DNA of 64,000 nt, taken from NCBI GenBank assembly GCA_002695005.1, contig NZNT01000026.1, positions 62,001 to 126,000 of the forward strand, read 5' to 3'. Under the pieces are notes generated by a model that was given only the letters and a program-made list of their open reading frames with translations, was not told the origin of the DNA and searched no databases. Made by a program: the position numbers and the translations under genes. Positions 1 through 7,376 of the stretch are shown piece by piece (the stretch's first letter is position 1; each line of letters opens with the position of its first letter). The DNA is from Maritimibacter sp. (GTDB lineage: Bacteria > Pseudomonadota > Alphaproteobacteria > Rhodobacterales > Rhodobacteraceae).

Positions 1-150
1 TTGGTGCATGGAATCGAGGGGTTTCGCATCGGCTACTTCGCGGAGTATTCCGCCCCTGACGTCGACCTGTTTTACCTGTTCACATGGGTTGCCGTGCTCA
101 ATTGCTTCGGCTTCGTGGGCGAGAAACTGACAAGGTTCCGGCAACAATGA
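1..150 (+). CDS. kpsM: Capsule polysaccharide ABC exporter permease, C-terminal fragment
   Basis: Only the last 49 codons are inside the window, in frame 1, ending at TGA 148-150. The fragment has a hydrophobic stretch rich in Phe, Leu, Tyr and Trp followed by a short basic tail, as expected for the last membrane helix of an ABC-2 type polysaccharide export permease (KpsM/BexB/Wzm). The assignment rests mainly on context: its stop overlaps the ATG of the ATPase gene by ATGA, and a KpsE-like gene follows. Such permeases pair with KpsT to move capsular polysaccharide across the inner membrane. The start lies to the left of the window. Confidence 0.65.
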   Translation: MVHGIEGFRIGYFAEYSAPDVDLFYLFTWVAVLNCFGFVGEKLTRFRQQ

Positions 151-800
151 TCGAGCTTCAGAACGTCTCAAAGACCTACCCCCTTCGAAAGGGCCGGCGC
201 ATCATCCTGAACGGTGCGACCATCACGCTGCCGTGGAAGAACATCGGCATCCTCGGGCGCAACGGTGCGGGCAAGTCCACGCTCCTGCGCATGATCGCGG
301 GCATCGAAGAGCCTGATGGCGGGATCATCCGGCGCTCCAAGACCGTATCCTGGCCGTTGGGCTTTCGCGGCAGTTTTCATCGTGACCTGTCGGGACTTGA
401 AAACGTGCGGTTCGTCGCCCGAGTCTATGGGCAGAACACCGAGGAAATGATCGAGAAGGTCCGGGACTTCGCCGAGCTGGGCCAGTTTTATTACGAGCCG
501 TTGAAGTCCTATTCCTCAGGCATGGGCGCGCGGCTCGCTTTCGGCGTGTCTATGGCCGTCAACTTCGAGGTCTATCTCGTGGACGAGATCATGGCGGTGG
601 GCGATGCCCGGTTCAAAGCCAAGTCGAAACAAGCCTTCATGGAGCGCCTGCCCCACTCCCGGATCGTCATGGTGTCTCACGCGATGAACAACCTTCGCGA
701 GTACTGCGACACCGGACTCGTTGTTCACGAGGGAAAAATGACCTACTATGAAGACCTTGAAGAGGCGATTCAGGTTTACAACAAGCTCAATGAAGAATGA
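147..800 (+). CDS. kpsT: Capsule polysaccharide export ATP-binding protein
   Basis: A 217-residue ABC ATPase. Walker A GRNGAGKST is at residues 37-45, the signature YSSGMGARLAFG at 122-133, Walker B ending in the catalytic Asp-Glu (VYLVDEI) at 142-148, and the switch His in VSH at 178. Length and motif layout match the KpsT/BexA/Wzt short family that powers export of capsular or O-antigen polysaccharide. I chose the ATG at 147 because it overlaps the permease stop (ATGA) and gives the usual N-terminus; the reading frame is open upstream to 84, but that stretch lies inside the permease gene. The gene is in operon with the permease and the KpsE-like gene. Confidence 0.9.
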   Translation: MIELQNVSKTYPLRKGRRIILNGATITLPWKNIGILGRNGAGKSTLLRMIAGIEEPDGGIIRRSKTVSWPLGFRGSFHRDLSGLENVRFVARVYGQNTEEMIEKVRDFAELGQFYYEPLKSYSSGMGARLAFGVSMAVNFEVYLVDEIMAVGDARFKAKSKQAFMERLPHSRIVMVSHAMNNLREYCDTGLVVHEGKMTYYEDLEEAIQVYNKLNEE

Positions 801-877
801 GCGCACGGACCGCGCAGTGGTTGCGGCAACACCCCAACATGCTTAGATAAAAGCGGTTTCGAACAAGGACCAAGGTC

Positions 878-2158
878 ATGGCGGCTGACGGCCAGACGCA
901 AAAGCGCGTAGAAGAAAACAAACCTGCGGAGGAGAAAAAGCCTGCTCCGCAGCAGAAACTTCACGTCATCAACGCCAACGAGGCCAACAAGCGGACGATG
1001 AAGGCGCAGCGGCGTCGGCGCGTTTTCGCTTGGGCCAGTTTCGTGATGTGCGTGATCATCCCGGCCGCGCTCGCCGCCGTCTACTGGTTCCATTTCGCCG
1101 CCGATCGGTATGCGGTCGAGACCAAGTTCGCCGTACGCTCCCCGTCGAGTTCGATGCCCTCGGGCGACCTTCTGAGCATGATGACGACGATGTCGTCCGC
1201 CGGATCTACGATGAGCGACAGCTACATGCTCGTCGATTTCATCGAGAGCCGTGACCTGATCGACCGGCTCAACGACAAGGTCGATCTGCGCGAAATCTAT
1301 CAGACCGACAAAGCCGATTTCCTGACCCGCCTGCCCGACGACGTGACCGTCGAAGAGTTGCAGGACTACATGGGGCGCTGGATTTCGGTCTATTTCGATA
1401 CGGCCTCGCAGATCCTGACACTTGAAGTGCAGGCGTTCGAGCCCGAAAGTGCGCGTCAAGTGTCCGAGGCGATTCTGGAGGTGGCCGACGACCTCGTTAA
1501 CGAGGTGTCCGAGCAAGCCAGGTTCGACTCGATGGCCAGCGCCGAACGGGAAGTCGCCAGGATCGAAGAACAGCTTCAGGAACACCGCCGTGCCCTCGTC
1601 GCTTTCCGTGACGAGCGTCAGGACGTCGATCCCGAGGCCTCGGCCGGGGCCCAGATCGAATTGCTCGGGCAGTTGGAAGGCGACCTCGCGGCAGCGCGGA
1701 CGCGCCTCAATTCGCTGCTGAATTACCTGAGCGACGACGCGCCCACGGTTCGGGTGCTGCGCAACGAAATCCAGTCGATGGAACGCCAGTTGGAAGAGCA
1801 GCGCGAGCGGCTCGGGACCGGTAGCTCCTCGAACGTGACGACGGACCCGGACGCGGTCGGCGAGGATGGGACGCAGAACCTCACGCTGTCCGAGCGCCTC
1901 GGCATGTACGAAGGGCTGTCGGTGGACCTCGAGTTCCTTCAACAGGCTTATGTGACCTCACTCGCCGCGCGCGAGGCCGCCCGGCTGGAAGCGGACCGTC
2001 AGCAACGCTACATCGCGTCTTTCGTGCGCCCGTCCCTGCCGGAGGAATCGCGCTACCCCAAGCGTGTGCAGAACATCCTAGTCTTCATCGGCTTCGCCGT
2101 GATGCTCTGGGGCATCGCTCTGATGATCGTCTATGTGGTGCGTGAACACTCCACCTGA
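878..2158 (+). CDS. kpsE: Capsule export inner-membrane protein, KpsE/Wzz family
   Basis: A 426-residue protein with the classic polysaccharide co-polymerase layout. A basic, charged cytoplasmic N-terminus precedes a membrane helix at about residues 50-70. A long periplasmic domain with predicted coiled coil (Glu/Arg/Gln-rich, about residues 215-315) follows, and a second membrane helix lies near residues 397-420 after the RYPKR motif. In Gram-negative group 2/3 capsule systems this protein links the KpsMT exporter to the outer-membrane channel KpsD. It lies 77 bases behind kpsT on the same strand. Its end is 4 bases from the end of the convergent ornithine-cyclodeaminase gene, with no visible terminator. 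Confidence 0.85.
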   Translation: MAADGQTQKRVEENKPAEEKKPAPQQKLHVINANEANKRTMKAQRRRRVFAWASFVMCVIIPAALAAVYWFHFAADRYAVETKFAVRSPSSSMPSGDLLSMMTTMSSAGSTMSDSYMLVDFIESRDLIDRLNDKVDLREIYQTDKADFLTRLPDDVTVEELQDYMGRWISVYFDTASQILTLEVQAFEPESARQVSEAILEVADDLVNEVSEQARFDSMASAEREVARIEEQLQEHRRALVAFRDERQDVDPEASAGAQIELLGQLEGDLAAARTRLNSLLNYLSDDAPTVRVLRNEIQSMERQLEEQRERLGTGSSSNVTTDPDAVGEDGTQNLTLSERLGMYEGLSVDLEFLQQAYVTSLAAREAARLEADRQQRYIASFVRPSLPEESRYPKRVQNILVFIGFAVMLWGIALMIVYVVREHST

Positions 2159-2162
2159 CGGA

Positions 2163-3098
2163 TCAGGCGTCCAGTGCGCCCGCGATGCACATGGCTGTCA
2201 TCAGGTCGAGATGGGCCCCACCCCCGTTCTTGTAGAGCGTGATCTCGTCGGCCCCTGCCCTGCCCGCGTGCGAACCGGGCACCAGGTCGTAAAGGTCAGC
2301 CACGAGGTCGGCTTCCCCGATCACGCCAGCCTTGAGTGGGATCAGGTACTCGCCGATGTGGTGCAGGGTCGTGTCGCGGCTATCCGCGAACAGCGTCGCG
2401 CGGGTGATGAGCGTATCGTCTGCCTCGCGCATATCTGCCTTGAACGCGCCGATCAGGTCCACATGGGTTCCCGGCGCGACCCAGTCCCCCTGAAGAAATG
2501 GCACCCGGGCCATCGTGGCTGACGCGACGATGTCCGCGGAGCCCACAGCCTGCGCGAGGTCCGTGGCCGCCGCGATCTCCACGCCGCCGCCGCTCAGTTC
2601 TGCGGCCAGCGCCTCGGCCTGTTCCGGGCGACGCGCCCAGAGCGTAATACGTTCCAGCCCCGGAAACCCTGCACTGTAGGCATGGACGAGACTGCGCGCG
2701 ACAACGCCAGCCCCGGCGATGACGAGGTGGCGGCTCTCGGGCCGTGCAAGAAGCCGCGCGCCGAGGACGGAGTCCGCGGCAGTCTTGTATTCCGTCACCA
2801 GCCGGCTTTCCACGATGGCAGTCGGCGCGCCCGTGTCTGGCGCAAAGACCGTCATGGCGCCCTGCACGGTCGGCAGTCCGCGCGCGGCGTTGGCGTCCAC
2901 CACGGTCACGGCCTTCACGCCATATCCCAGCCCCTCGATATAGGCCGCGCGGTTGAGAAGCGTGGCCTCCGCCGGGCCTAGAAACAGGTCGCGAATCTCG
3001 GCGCGCGGCCGCCTGTGACCCGCCTCGAGCGCAGAAATCACGTCGGGCCAGGATACTTTGCCCGCCGCGTCCTCGTAGGTAATGAACCGTGTCTGCAT
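2163..3098 (-). CDS. Ornithine cyclodeaminase / mu-crystallin family protein
   Basis: A 311-residue protein of the ornithine cyclodeaminase/mu-crystallin family. It has a Rossmann NAD(P)-binding motif, GAGVVARSLVHAY, near the middle and the family's N-terminal substrate half containing GLGYGVKAV. Members either deaminate ornithine to proline or reduce cyclic ketimines such as 1-pyrroline-2-carboxylate, and the sequence alone does not separate these. It follows purU on the same strand after 53 bases, so the two may be co-transcribed. No arginine or proline genes are adjacent to favour the ornithine reaction. Confidence 0.8.
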   Translation of the reverse strand: MQTRFITYEDAAGKVSWPDVISALEAGHRRPRAEIRDLFLGPAEATLLNRAAYIEGLGYGVKAVTVVDANAARGLPTVQGAMTVFAPDTGAPTAIVESRLVTEYKTAADSVLGARLLARPESRHLVIAGAGVVARSLVHAYSAGFPGLERITLWARRPEQAEALAAELSGGGVEIAAATDLAQAVGSADIVASATMARVPFLQGDWVAPGTHVDLIGAFKADMREADDTLITRATLFADSRDTTLHHIGEYLIPLKAGVIGEADLVADLYDLVPGSHAGRAGADEITLYKNGGGAHLDLMTAMCIAGALDA

Positions 3099-3151
3099 GT
3101 CTGCCCCCTTGTCCCCCTTGGATCGCCCGCCAGGCGCAAGGGGTCAAGCGG

Positions 3152-4036
3152 TCAGCCCATACGTTCGGACCGGTAGCTGTCGGGGCTTGCCGGAAAGACG
3201 ACTGTCTTGTCGTCGTTGAGGAAGGAGCGCCGGTTGATATGGGCGTGAACCGCACGGGCGAGGACCTGGCTCTCCACGTCGCGCCCGAGCGAGACGTAGT
3301 CGCCCGGAGACTGCGCATGGGTGACGCGCACGGTGTCCTGCTCGATGATCGGTCCCTCGTCGAGGTCGGCGGTGACGTAATGCGCCGTCGCTCCGATGAG
3401 TTTCACGCCACGCTCGAACGCCTGCTTGTAGGGGTTCGCGCCCTTGAAGGACGGCAGGAACGAGTGGTGGATGTTGATGATGCGACCCGACATCTGCTGG
3501 CACAGGCTGTCGGACAGGATCTGCATGTAACGGGCGAGCACGACGAGGTCGGCGCCGGATTCCTTCACGACGTTCAGAAGGTGCGCCTCGGCCTCGGGCT
3601 TGTTCTCCTTCGTCACCTTGATGTGGTGGAAGGGAATGTCGTGATTCACGACGACCTTTTGATAGGTCATGTGATTGGAAACGACGCCCACGATGTCGAT
3701 CGGCAGCGCCCCGATGCGCCAGCGGTAGAGCAGGTCGTTCAGGCAATGGCCGAAGTTGGACACCATGATGATGACCTTCATCCGCTCTGCACTGTCATGC
3801 AGTCCCCAGTCCATGTCGAACTCCGCCGCGATCGGGGTGAACCCTTCGCGCAGCGCGTCGAGCTCAGCGCCGGTCTCGGGGCGGAAGCTGATCCGGGTGA
3901 AAAAGCGGTCGGTCTCGGCGTCGTCGAACTGCGCGGCGTCGGTTATGTTGCAGCCGGTCTCGGCAAGGTAGCCCGAGATTGCGGCGACGATGCCACGGCG
4001 CGACTTGCAGCGGACGGTGAGCACATAGGTGGGCAT
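3152..4036 (-). CDS. purU: Formyltetrahydrofolate deformylase
   Basis: A 294-residue PurU. It hydrolyses 10-formyltetrahydrofolate to tetrahydrofolate and formate, balancing one-carbon pools. The first 80 or so residues form an ACT-like regulatory domain (YVLTVRCKSRRGIVAAISG). The formyltransferase catalytic half carries SNHMTYQ, then NIHHSFLPSFKGANPY with the catalytic Asn and His, and a GATAHYVTADLDEGPII block with the catalytic Asp. I chose the ATG at 4036; an upstream in-frame TTG at 4048 adds only four residues. Length is normal for the family (about 280-300). Confidence 0.92.
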   Translation of the reverse strand: MPTYVLTVRCKSRRGIVAAISGYLAETGCNITDAAQFDDAETDRFFTRISFRPETGAELDALREGFTPIAAEFDMDWGLHDSAERMKVIIMVSNFGHCLNDLLYRWRIGALPIDIVGVVSNHMTYQKVVVNHDIPFHHIKVTKENKPEAEAHLLNVVKESGADLVVLARYMQILSDSLCQQMSGRIINIHHSFLPSFKGANPYKQAFERGVKLIGATAHYVTADLDEGPIIEQDTVRVTHAQSPGDYVSLGRDVESQVLARAVHAHINRRSFLNDDKTVVFPASPDSYRSERMG

Positions 4037-4212
4037 GAGAGGGTCCAATGGGTTGAAGGTCAGTCCGGCTGACCAAACAGCGCCCGCCCGGTTTGGTCAA
4101 CGCGCGCAGCGACACGAATCCGGCATGCACCGACGTTTGAACGAATGGAACGGCCCCACGCGTCGCCCAAGGGGGAATTCCGTTCCGATAGGCGTCCCGC
4201 GTTTCGCCGCGG

Positions 4213-4608
4213 TTACTCGCCGCGCTGGTCCTCGTGCTCGACCCCGGTGCCGCCCGGCGGGTCTTCGTAGACCGCCCAGCCATAGGCGCGATCCGTCTCG
4301 GGGATGTCCTCGGGCTTCACGTTCTGGGCGAGAAAGGTCTTGGCGATGAAGTTCGCCGTGATCGGAGCGGTCAGGAAGAGGAAGATCGAGATCAGCAGCT
4401 CGTGAAAACTGAGCGACTGCCTGATCAGCCCGAAATAGAGCATCGAGGCGATGAGCACGCCGCCCACGCCAAGGGTTGTTGCCTTGGTCGGCGCGTGAAG
4501 GCGCTGCATCGTATCGCGCAGCTTCACGAGGCCATAGGACCCGGCGAGCCCGAAGATGCCCGCGATGACCAGAAAGGCCGAGATCAGGATTTCCGCGAAT
4601 TGCTCCAT
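4213..4608 (-). CDS. phaG: Na+/H+ (K+/H+) antiporter subunit G
   Basis: A 131-residue membrane protein with three hydrophobic segments (about residues 7-29, 46-66 and 71-93), matching the MrpG/MnhG/PhaG family. The polar C-terminal tail is longer than the core family. Last gene of the pha operon, 7 bases after the subunit F gene. Subunit G is one of the small accessory subunits needed for assembly of the hetero-oligomeric antiporter, which exports Na+ or K+ in exchange for protons. Confidence 0.88.
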   Translation of the reverse strand: MEQFAEILISAFLVIAGIFGLAGSYGLVKLRDTMQRLHAPTKATTLGVGGVLIASMLYFGLIRQSLSFHELLISIFLFLTAPITANFIAKTFLAQNVKPEDIPETDRAYGWAVYEDPPGGTGVEHEDQRGE

Positions 4609-4615
4609 GTCGTCC

Positions 4616-4885
4616 TCACTCGATGATGTCGCCGCGCAGCAGGAACCGGCAGTAGGCCACGGTCGAAACGAACCCGACCATCGCCACCAGCATCGCCGCC
4701 TCGTAGTAAGTCGCCGTGTTCGCCTTGATCCCGTAGAGGATCAGGAGCGCGATGGCGTTGATGACCATCGTGTCCAGCGCGAGAATCCGGTCCGCCGCCT
4801 GCGGGCCGCGCAGGATACGCCAGAGGTTGAAGAACAGCCCGGCCCCATAGCAGGCCATCGCGAAGATCAAAGCCATTTCGATCAT
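4616..4885 (-). CDS. phaF: Na+/H+ antiporter subunit F
   Basis: An 89-residue, very hydrophobic protein with three membrane helices. It contains the family block RILRGPQAADRILALDTM with the conserved Asp, typical of MrpF/PhaF. It overlaps the end of the subunit E gene by four bases (ATGA), implying translational coupling. Function is accessory: subunit F is part of the Mrp complex and influences ion coupling. Confidence 0.9.
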   Translation of the reverse strand: MIEMALIFAMACYGAGLFFNLWRILRGPQAADRILALDTMVINAIALLILYGIKANTATYYEAAMLVAMVGFVSTVAYCRFLLRGDIIE

Positions 4886-5376
4886 TGGAAAATCTCCTTC
4901 AACCGGCGCTCATACCGCTGCTTGATGTCCGCGCGCACGCTGTCGGGATCGTCGGTGTCGAGACAGTGGACGAGGATATTGCCGCCGTCCGCCGACAGCA
5001 TCGCCGAGACGGTGCCGGGGGTCATGGTGATGGTCCCGGCCAACACGGTGATCGCCTCGGCCGACGTGAGCTCCAGCGGGACGTTGATCCAGTGGCTCTC
5101 GATCTTCTTGTTCGGTTTGAACAGGATGATCAGGGCCACTTCGACATTGGCCACGATGATGTCCCACAGGACGATCAGGATATATTCGAGCACCTTGAAT
5201 GGGCGGTGGACCGTGGGCCGGTCGGGCCAGTACGGCGCGGTGATGACAGGGACGGCGAGCCCGAAGATCGCACCGAGGAGGAGATTGCCGACCGTGACCT
5301 TGTTGACCAGCATGATCCAGACGATGAGCAGGAGGACGCTGATGATCGGGTGCGGGACGAGACGTCGTGCAAGCAT
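4882..5376 (-). CDS. phaE: Na+/H+ antiporter subunit E
   Basis: A 164-residue protein with N-terminal hydrophobic helices and a C-terminal cytoplasmic domain. The conserved stretch TPGTVSAMLSADGGNILVHCLD is characteristic of MrpE/PhaE. It sits between subunits D (2 bases upstream) and F (4-base overlap) in the fixed pha gene order. Subunit E is needed for full assembly of the complex in the inner membrane. Confidence 0.9.
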   Translation of the reverse strand: MLARRLVPHPIISVLLLIVWIMLVNKVTVGNLLLGAIFGLAVPVITAPYWPDRPTVHRPFKVLEYILIVLWDIIVANVEVALIILFKPNKKIESHWINVPLELTSAEAITVLAGTITMTPGTVSAMLSADGGNILVHCLDTDDPDSVRADIKQRYERRLKEIFQ

Positions 5377-5378
5377 TG

Positions 5379-7022
5379 TCAGTGCGCCTCCTCGGTCGTG
5401 TGGCCCTCGGCCTTGGCCGCGTCCTCACCATACCCGGCTTCCTCGTCGCCGTGCGATTTGGGATAGGGTTTGAGCCCGTCGGGATTGCTCAGGACGGCGG
5501 CGACATAGCCGGTGCGATCGATGATCTGGTCGGACGTCGCCTCGAGGTAACGCGCGGCGGGACCGGCAAAGATCGAAAGCGCCGCCAGCGCGCCGATGGC
5601 GGCCATCGTGGGGGCGACCTCCCAGGCGCGCGCGGGTTCGTGGGTGATCGGGACTTCCTCGTCCTCTTCGCTCTCGGTGATCGTGTTCTCCGGCAGGACG
5701 AAGGCCGTGGATTTCCAGAACAGCGCACTACCTGCGCGCGCGAAGCCGACGATGGTGACGAGCGAACCGATCAGGATCGCGCTCCACGCCCATGCCATCT
5801 GACCGGGCGCGCGCAGGTTCTCGAGCACGAAGAGCTTGCCGAGGAACCCCGACAGCGGCGGCATCCCGGCCATGCCGATGGCCGCGCCGAAGAAAAGCGC
5901 CGCGAACAGGCCGTTCTGCACGGTGGCCGGCAATGTGGTCAGCGTATCGCCCGGTCGCCGTGTAATGACGAGATCGGCGATCAGGAACAGCGCGGCGGCC
6001 GCGAAGGTGGAATGGACGAGATAATAAAGCGCGGCCGTAGTCGCGCCGGGCGTGAAGGCCGCGATGGCGAGCATGAGCGTGCCCATCGACCCCAGCACGG
6101 AAAACGCGATCAGCGGCATCAGACGACGTGCGCCAAGAACGCCCATCGCGCCGATGGCGACCGTCACGATGGCGGCGGCGAACAGCCACAGCCCCGCCAT
6201 GTCCCCCGTCGCCTCGATATCCGGGCCGAAGACGACATTGTGGATACGCAGGATCGCATAGGCCCCGACCTTGGTCATGATGGCAAAGAGCGCCGCGACC
6301 GGAGCGGGCGCGTTGGAATAGGCGCCGGGGAGCCAGAACTGAACCGGGAAGAGCGCGGCCTTCACCGCGAAGACGATCATCAGAAGCATCGCAGCCACGC
6401 GCACGAGTCCGGCCTCTTCCACCGGAATCTCCTGAAGCCGCACGGCGAGGTCGGCGATGTTGAGCGTGCCGGTTGAGGCGTAAAGCGTCCCGAGGGCGAA
6501 GAGAAACAGCGTCGAGCCAGCGAGGTTCATCACGACGTATTGCAGCCCTGCCCGCATCCGCGCGCGTCCGCCCGAGTGGATCATCAGGCCGTAGGACGCG
6601 ATAAGCAGCACTTCGAAGAACACGAACAGGTTGAAGACGTCACCGGTGAGAAAGGCACCGGCGATCCCCATGAGCTGAAACTGGAACAACGCGTGGAAAT
6701 GCACGCCCTTTGCATCCCAGTTCGTCGCGACCGCGTGGATCAGGACGATGAGCGCGAGGACGGAGGTGAGCAGCACCATGAGCGCCGAAAGCCGGTCGAG
6801 CACCAGCACGATCCCGAACGGCGCCGGCCAGTCGCCGAGGCGATAGACGGAAATGTCGCCACCGGCGGCGGTCACGAAAAGGCCGGCGGCAATGGCAACC
6901 ATCGCCACGCTCCCGGCGATCGAGCCGATGCGCGCGATCGTCACGTCGTGACGCATGACGTAGCCCAGGATCGGGGCGAGCAGCGCGGGCAGGATAATGG
7001 GCGCGATGATCCAGTGGTTCAT
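5379..7022 (-). CDS. phaD: Na+/H+ antiporter subunit D
   Basis: A 547-residue polytopic protein homologous to NuoN/NuoM of complex I. About 14 hydrophobic segments are visible, with the proton-antiporter signature region containing the conserved Lys in TKVGAYAILR and a Glu in the FFEVLLIASYGLM helix. The polar C-terminal tail of about 60 residues is rich in His, Glu and Lys. It overlaps the subunit C gene by four bases. In Mrp systems subunits A and D are the proton-translocating pair. Confidence 0.92.
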   Translation of the reverse strand: MNHWIIAPIILPALLAPILGYVMRHDVTIARIGSIAGSVAMVAIAAGLFVTAAGGDISVYRLGDWPAPFGIVLVLDRLSALMVLLTSVLALIVLIHAVATNWDAKGVHFHALFQFQLMGIAGAFLTGDVFNLFVFFEVLLIASYGLMIHSGGRARMRAGLQYVVMNLAGSTLFLFALGTLYASTGTLNIADLAVRLQEIPVEEAGLVRVAAMLLMIVFAVKAALFPVQFWLPGAYSNAPAPVAALFAIMTKVGAYAILRIHNVVFGPDIEATGDMAGLWLFAAAIVTVAIGAMGVLGARRLMPLIAFSVLGSMGTLMLAIAAFTPGATTAALYYLVHSTFAAAALFLIADLVITRRPGDTLTTLPATVQNGLFAALFFGAAIGMAGMPPLSGFLGKLFVLENLRAPGQMAWAWSAILIGSLVTIVGFARAGSALFWKSTAFVLPENTITESEEDEEVPITHEPARAWEVAPTMAAIGALAALSIFAGPAARYLEATSDQIIDRTGYVAAVLSNPDGLKPYPKSHGDEEAGYGEDAAKAEGHTTEEAH

Positions 7023-7375
7023 TTCACCGGGTCCTCCACGTCGCGGTCTTCCCGCGAAATGTTCACCTTGTCTGTTCCGCTATCGAGGAAGGCGCCGATC
7101 GCGATCATCACGAGCACGGCGGTCATGCCGAAGGAAATCACGATAGCCGTCAGGACGAGCGCCTGCGGCAGCGGGTCGGTGTAGCTCGCGTCACCGTACT
7201 TATCTAGGATCGGCGGCAGGTTCACGGCAAGCTGGCCCGACGCGAAGATGAAGACGTTCACGGCATAAGACAGGAGCGATAGACCGAGGATGACCGGAAA
7301 GGCGCGCAGACGCAGGACGAGGTAGACCCCTCCCGCTGTCAGGACACCGATTGCGCTGGCGACGACGAGTTCCAC
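7019..7375 (-). CDS. phaC: Na+/H+ antiporter subunit C
   Basis: A 118-residue NuoK-like protein with three membrane helices (about residues 5-20, 28-48 and 76-98) and the family block LPQALVLTAIVISFGMTAVL. It lies one base after the fused A/B gene and overlaps subunit D, in the conserved order A(B)-C-D-E-F-G. The NuoK fold supports proton movement in the complex. Confidence 0.9.
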   Translation of the reverse strand: MELVVASAIGVLTAGGVYLVLRLRAFPVILGLSLLSYAVNVFIFASGQLAVNLPPILDKYGDASYTDPLPQALVLTAIVISFGMTAVLVMIAIGAFLDSGTDKVNISREDRDVEDPVK

Positions 7376-7376
7376 G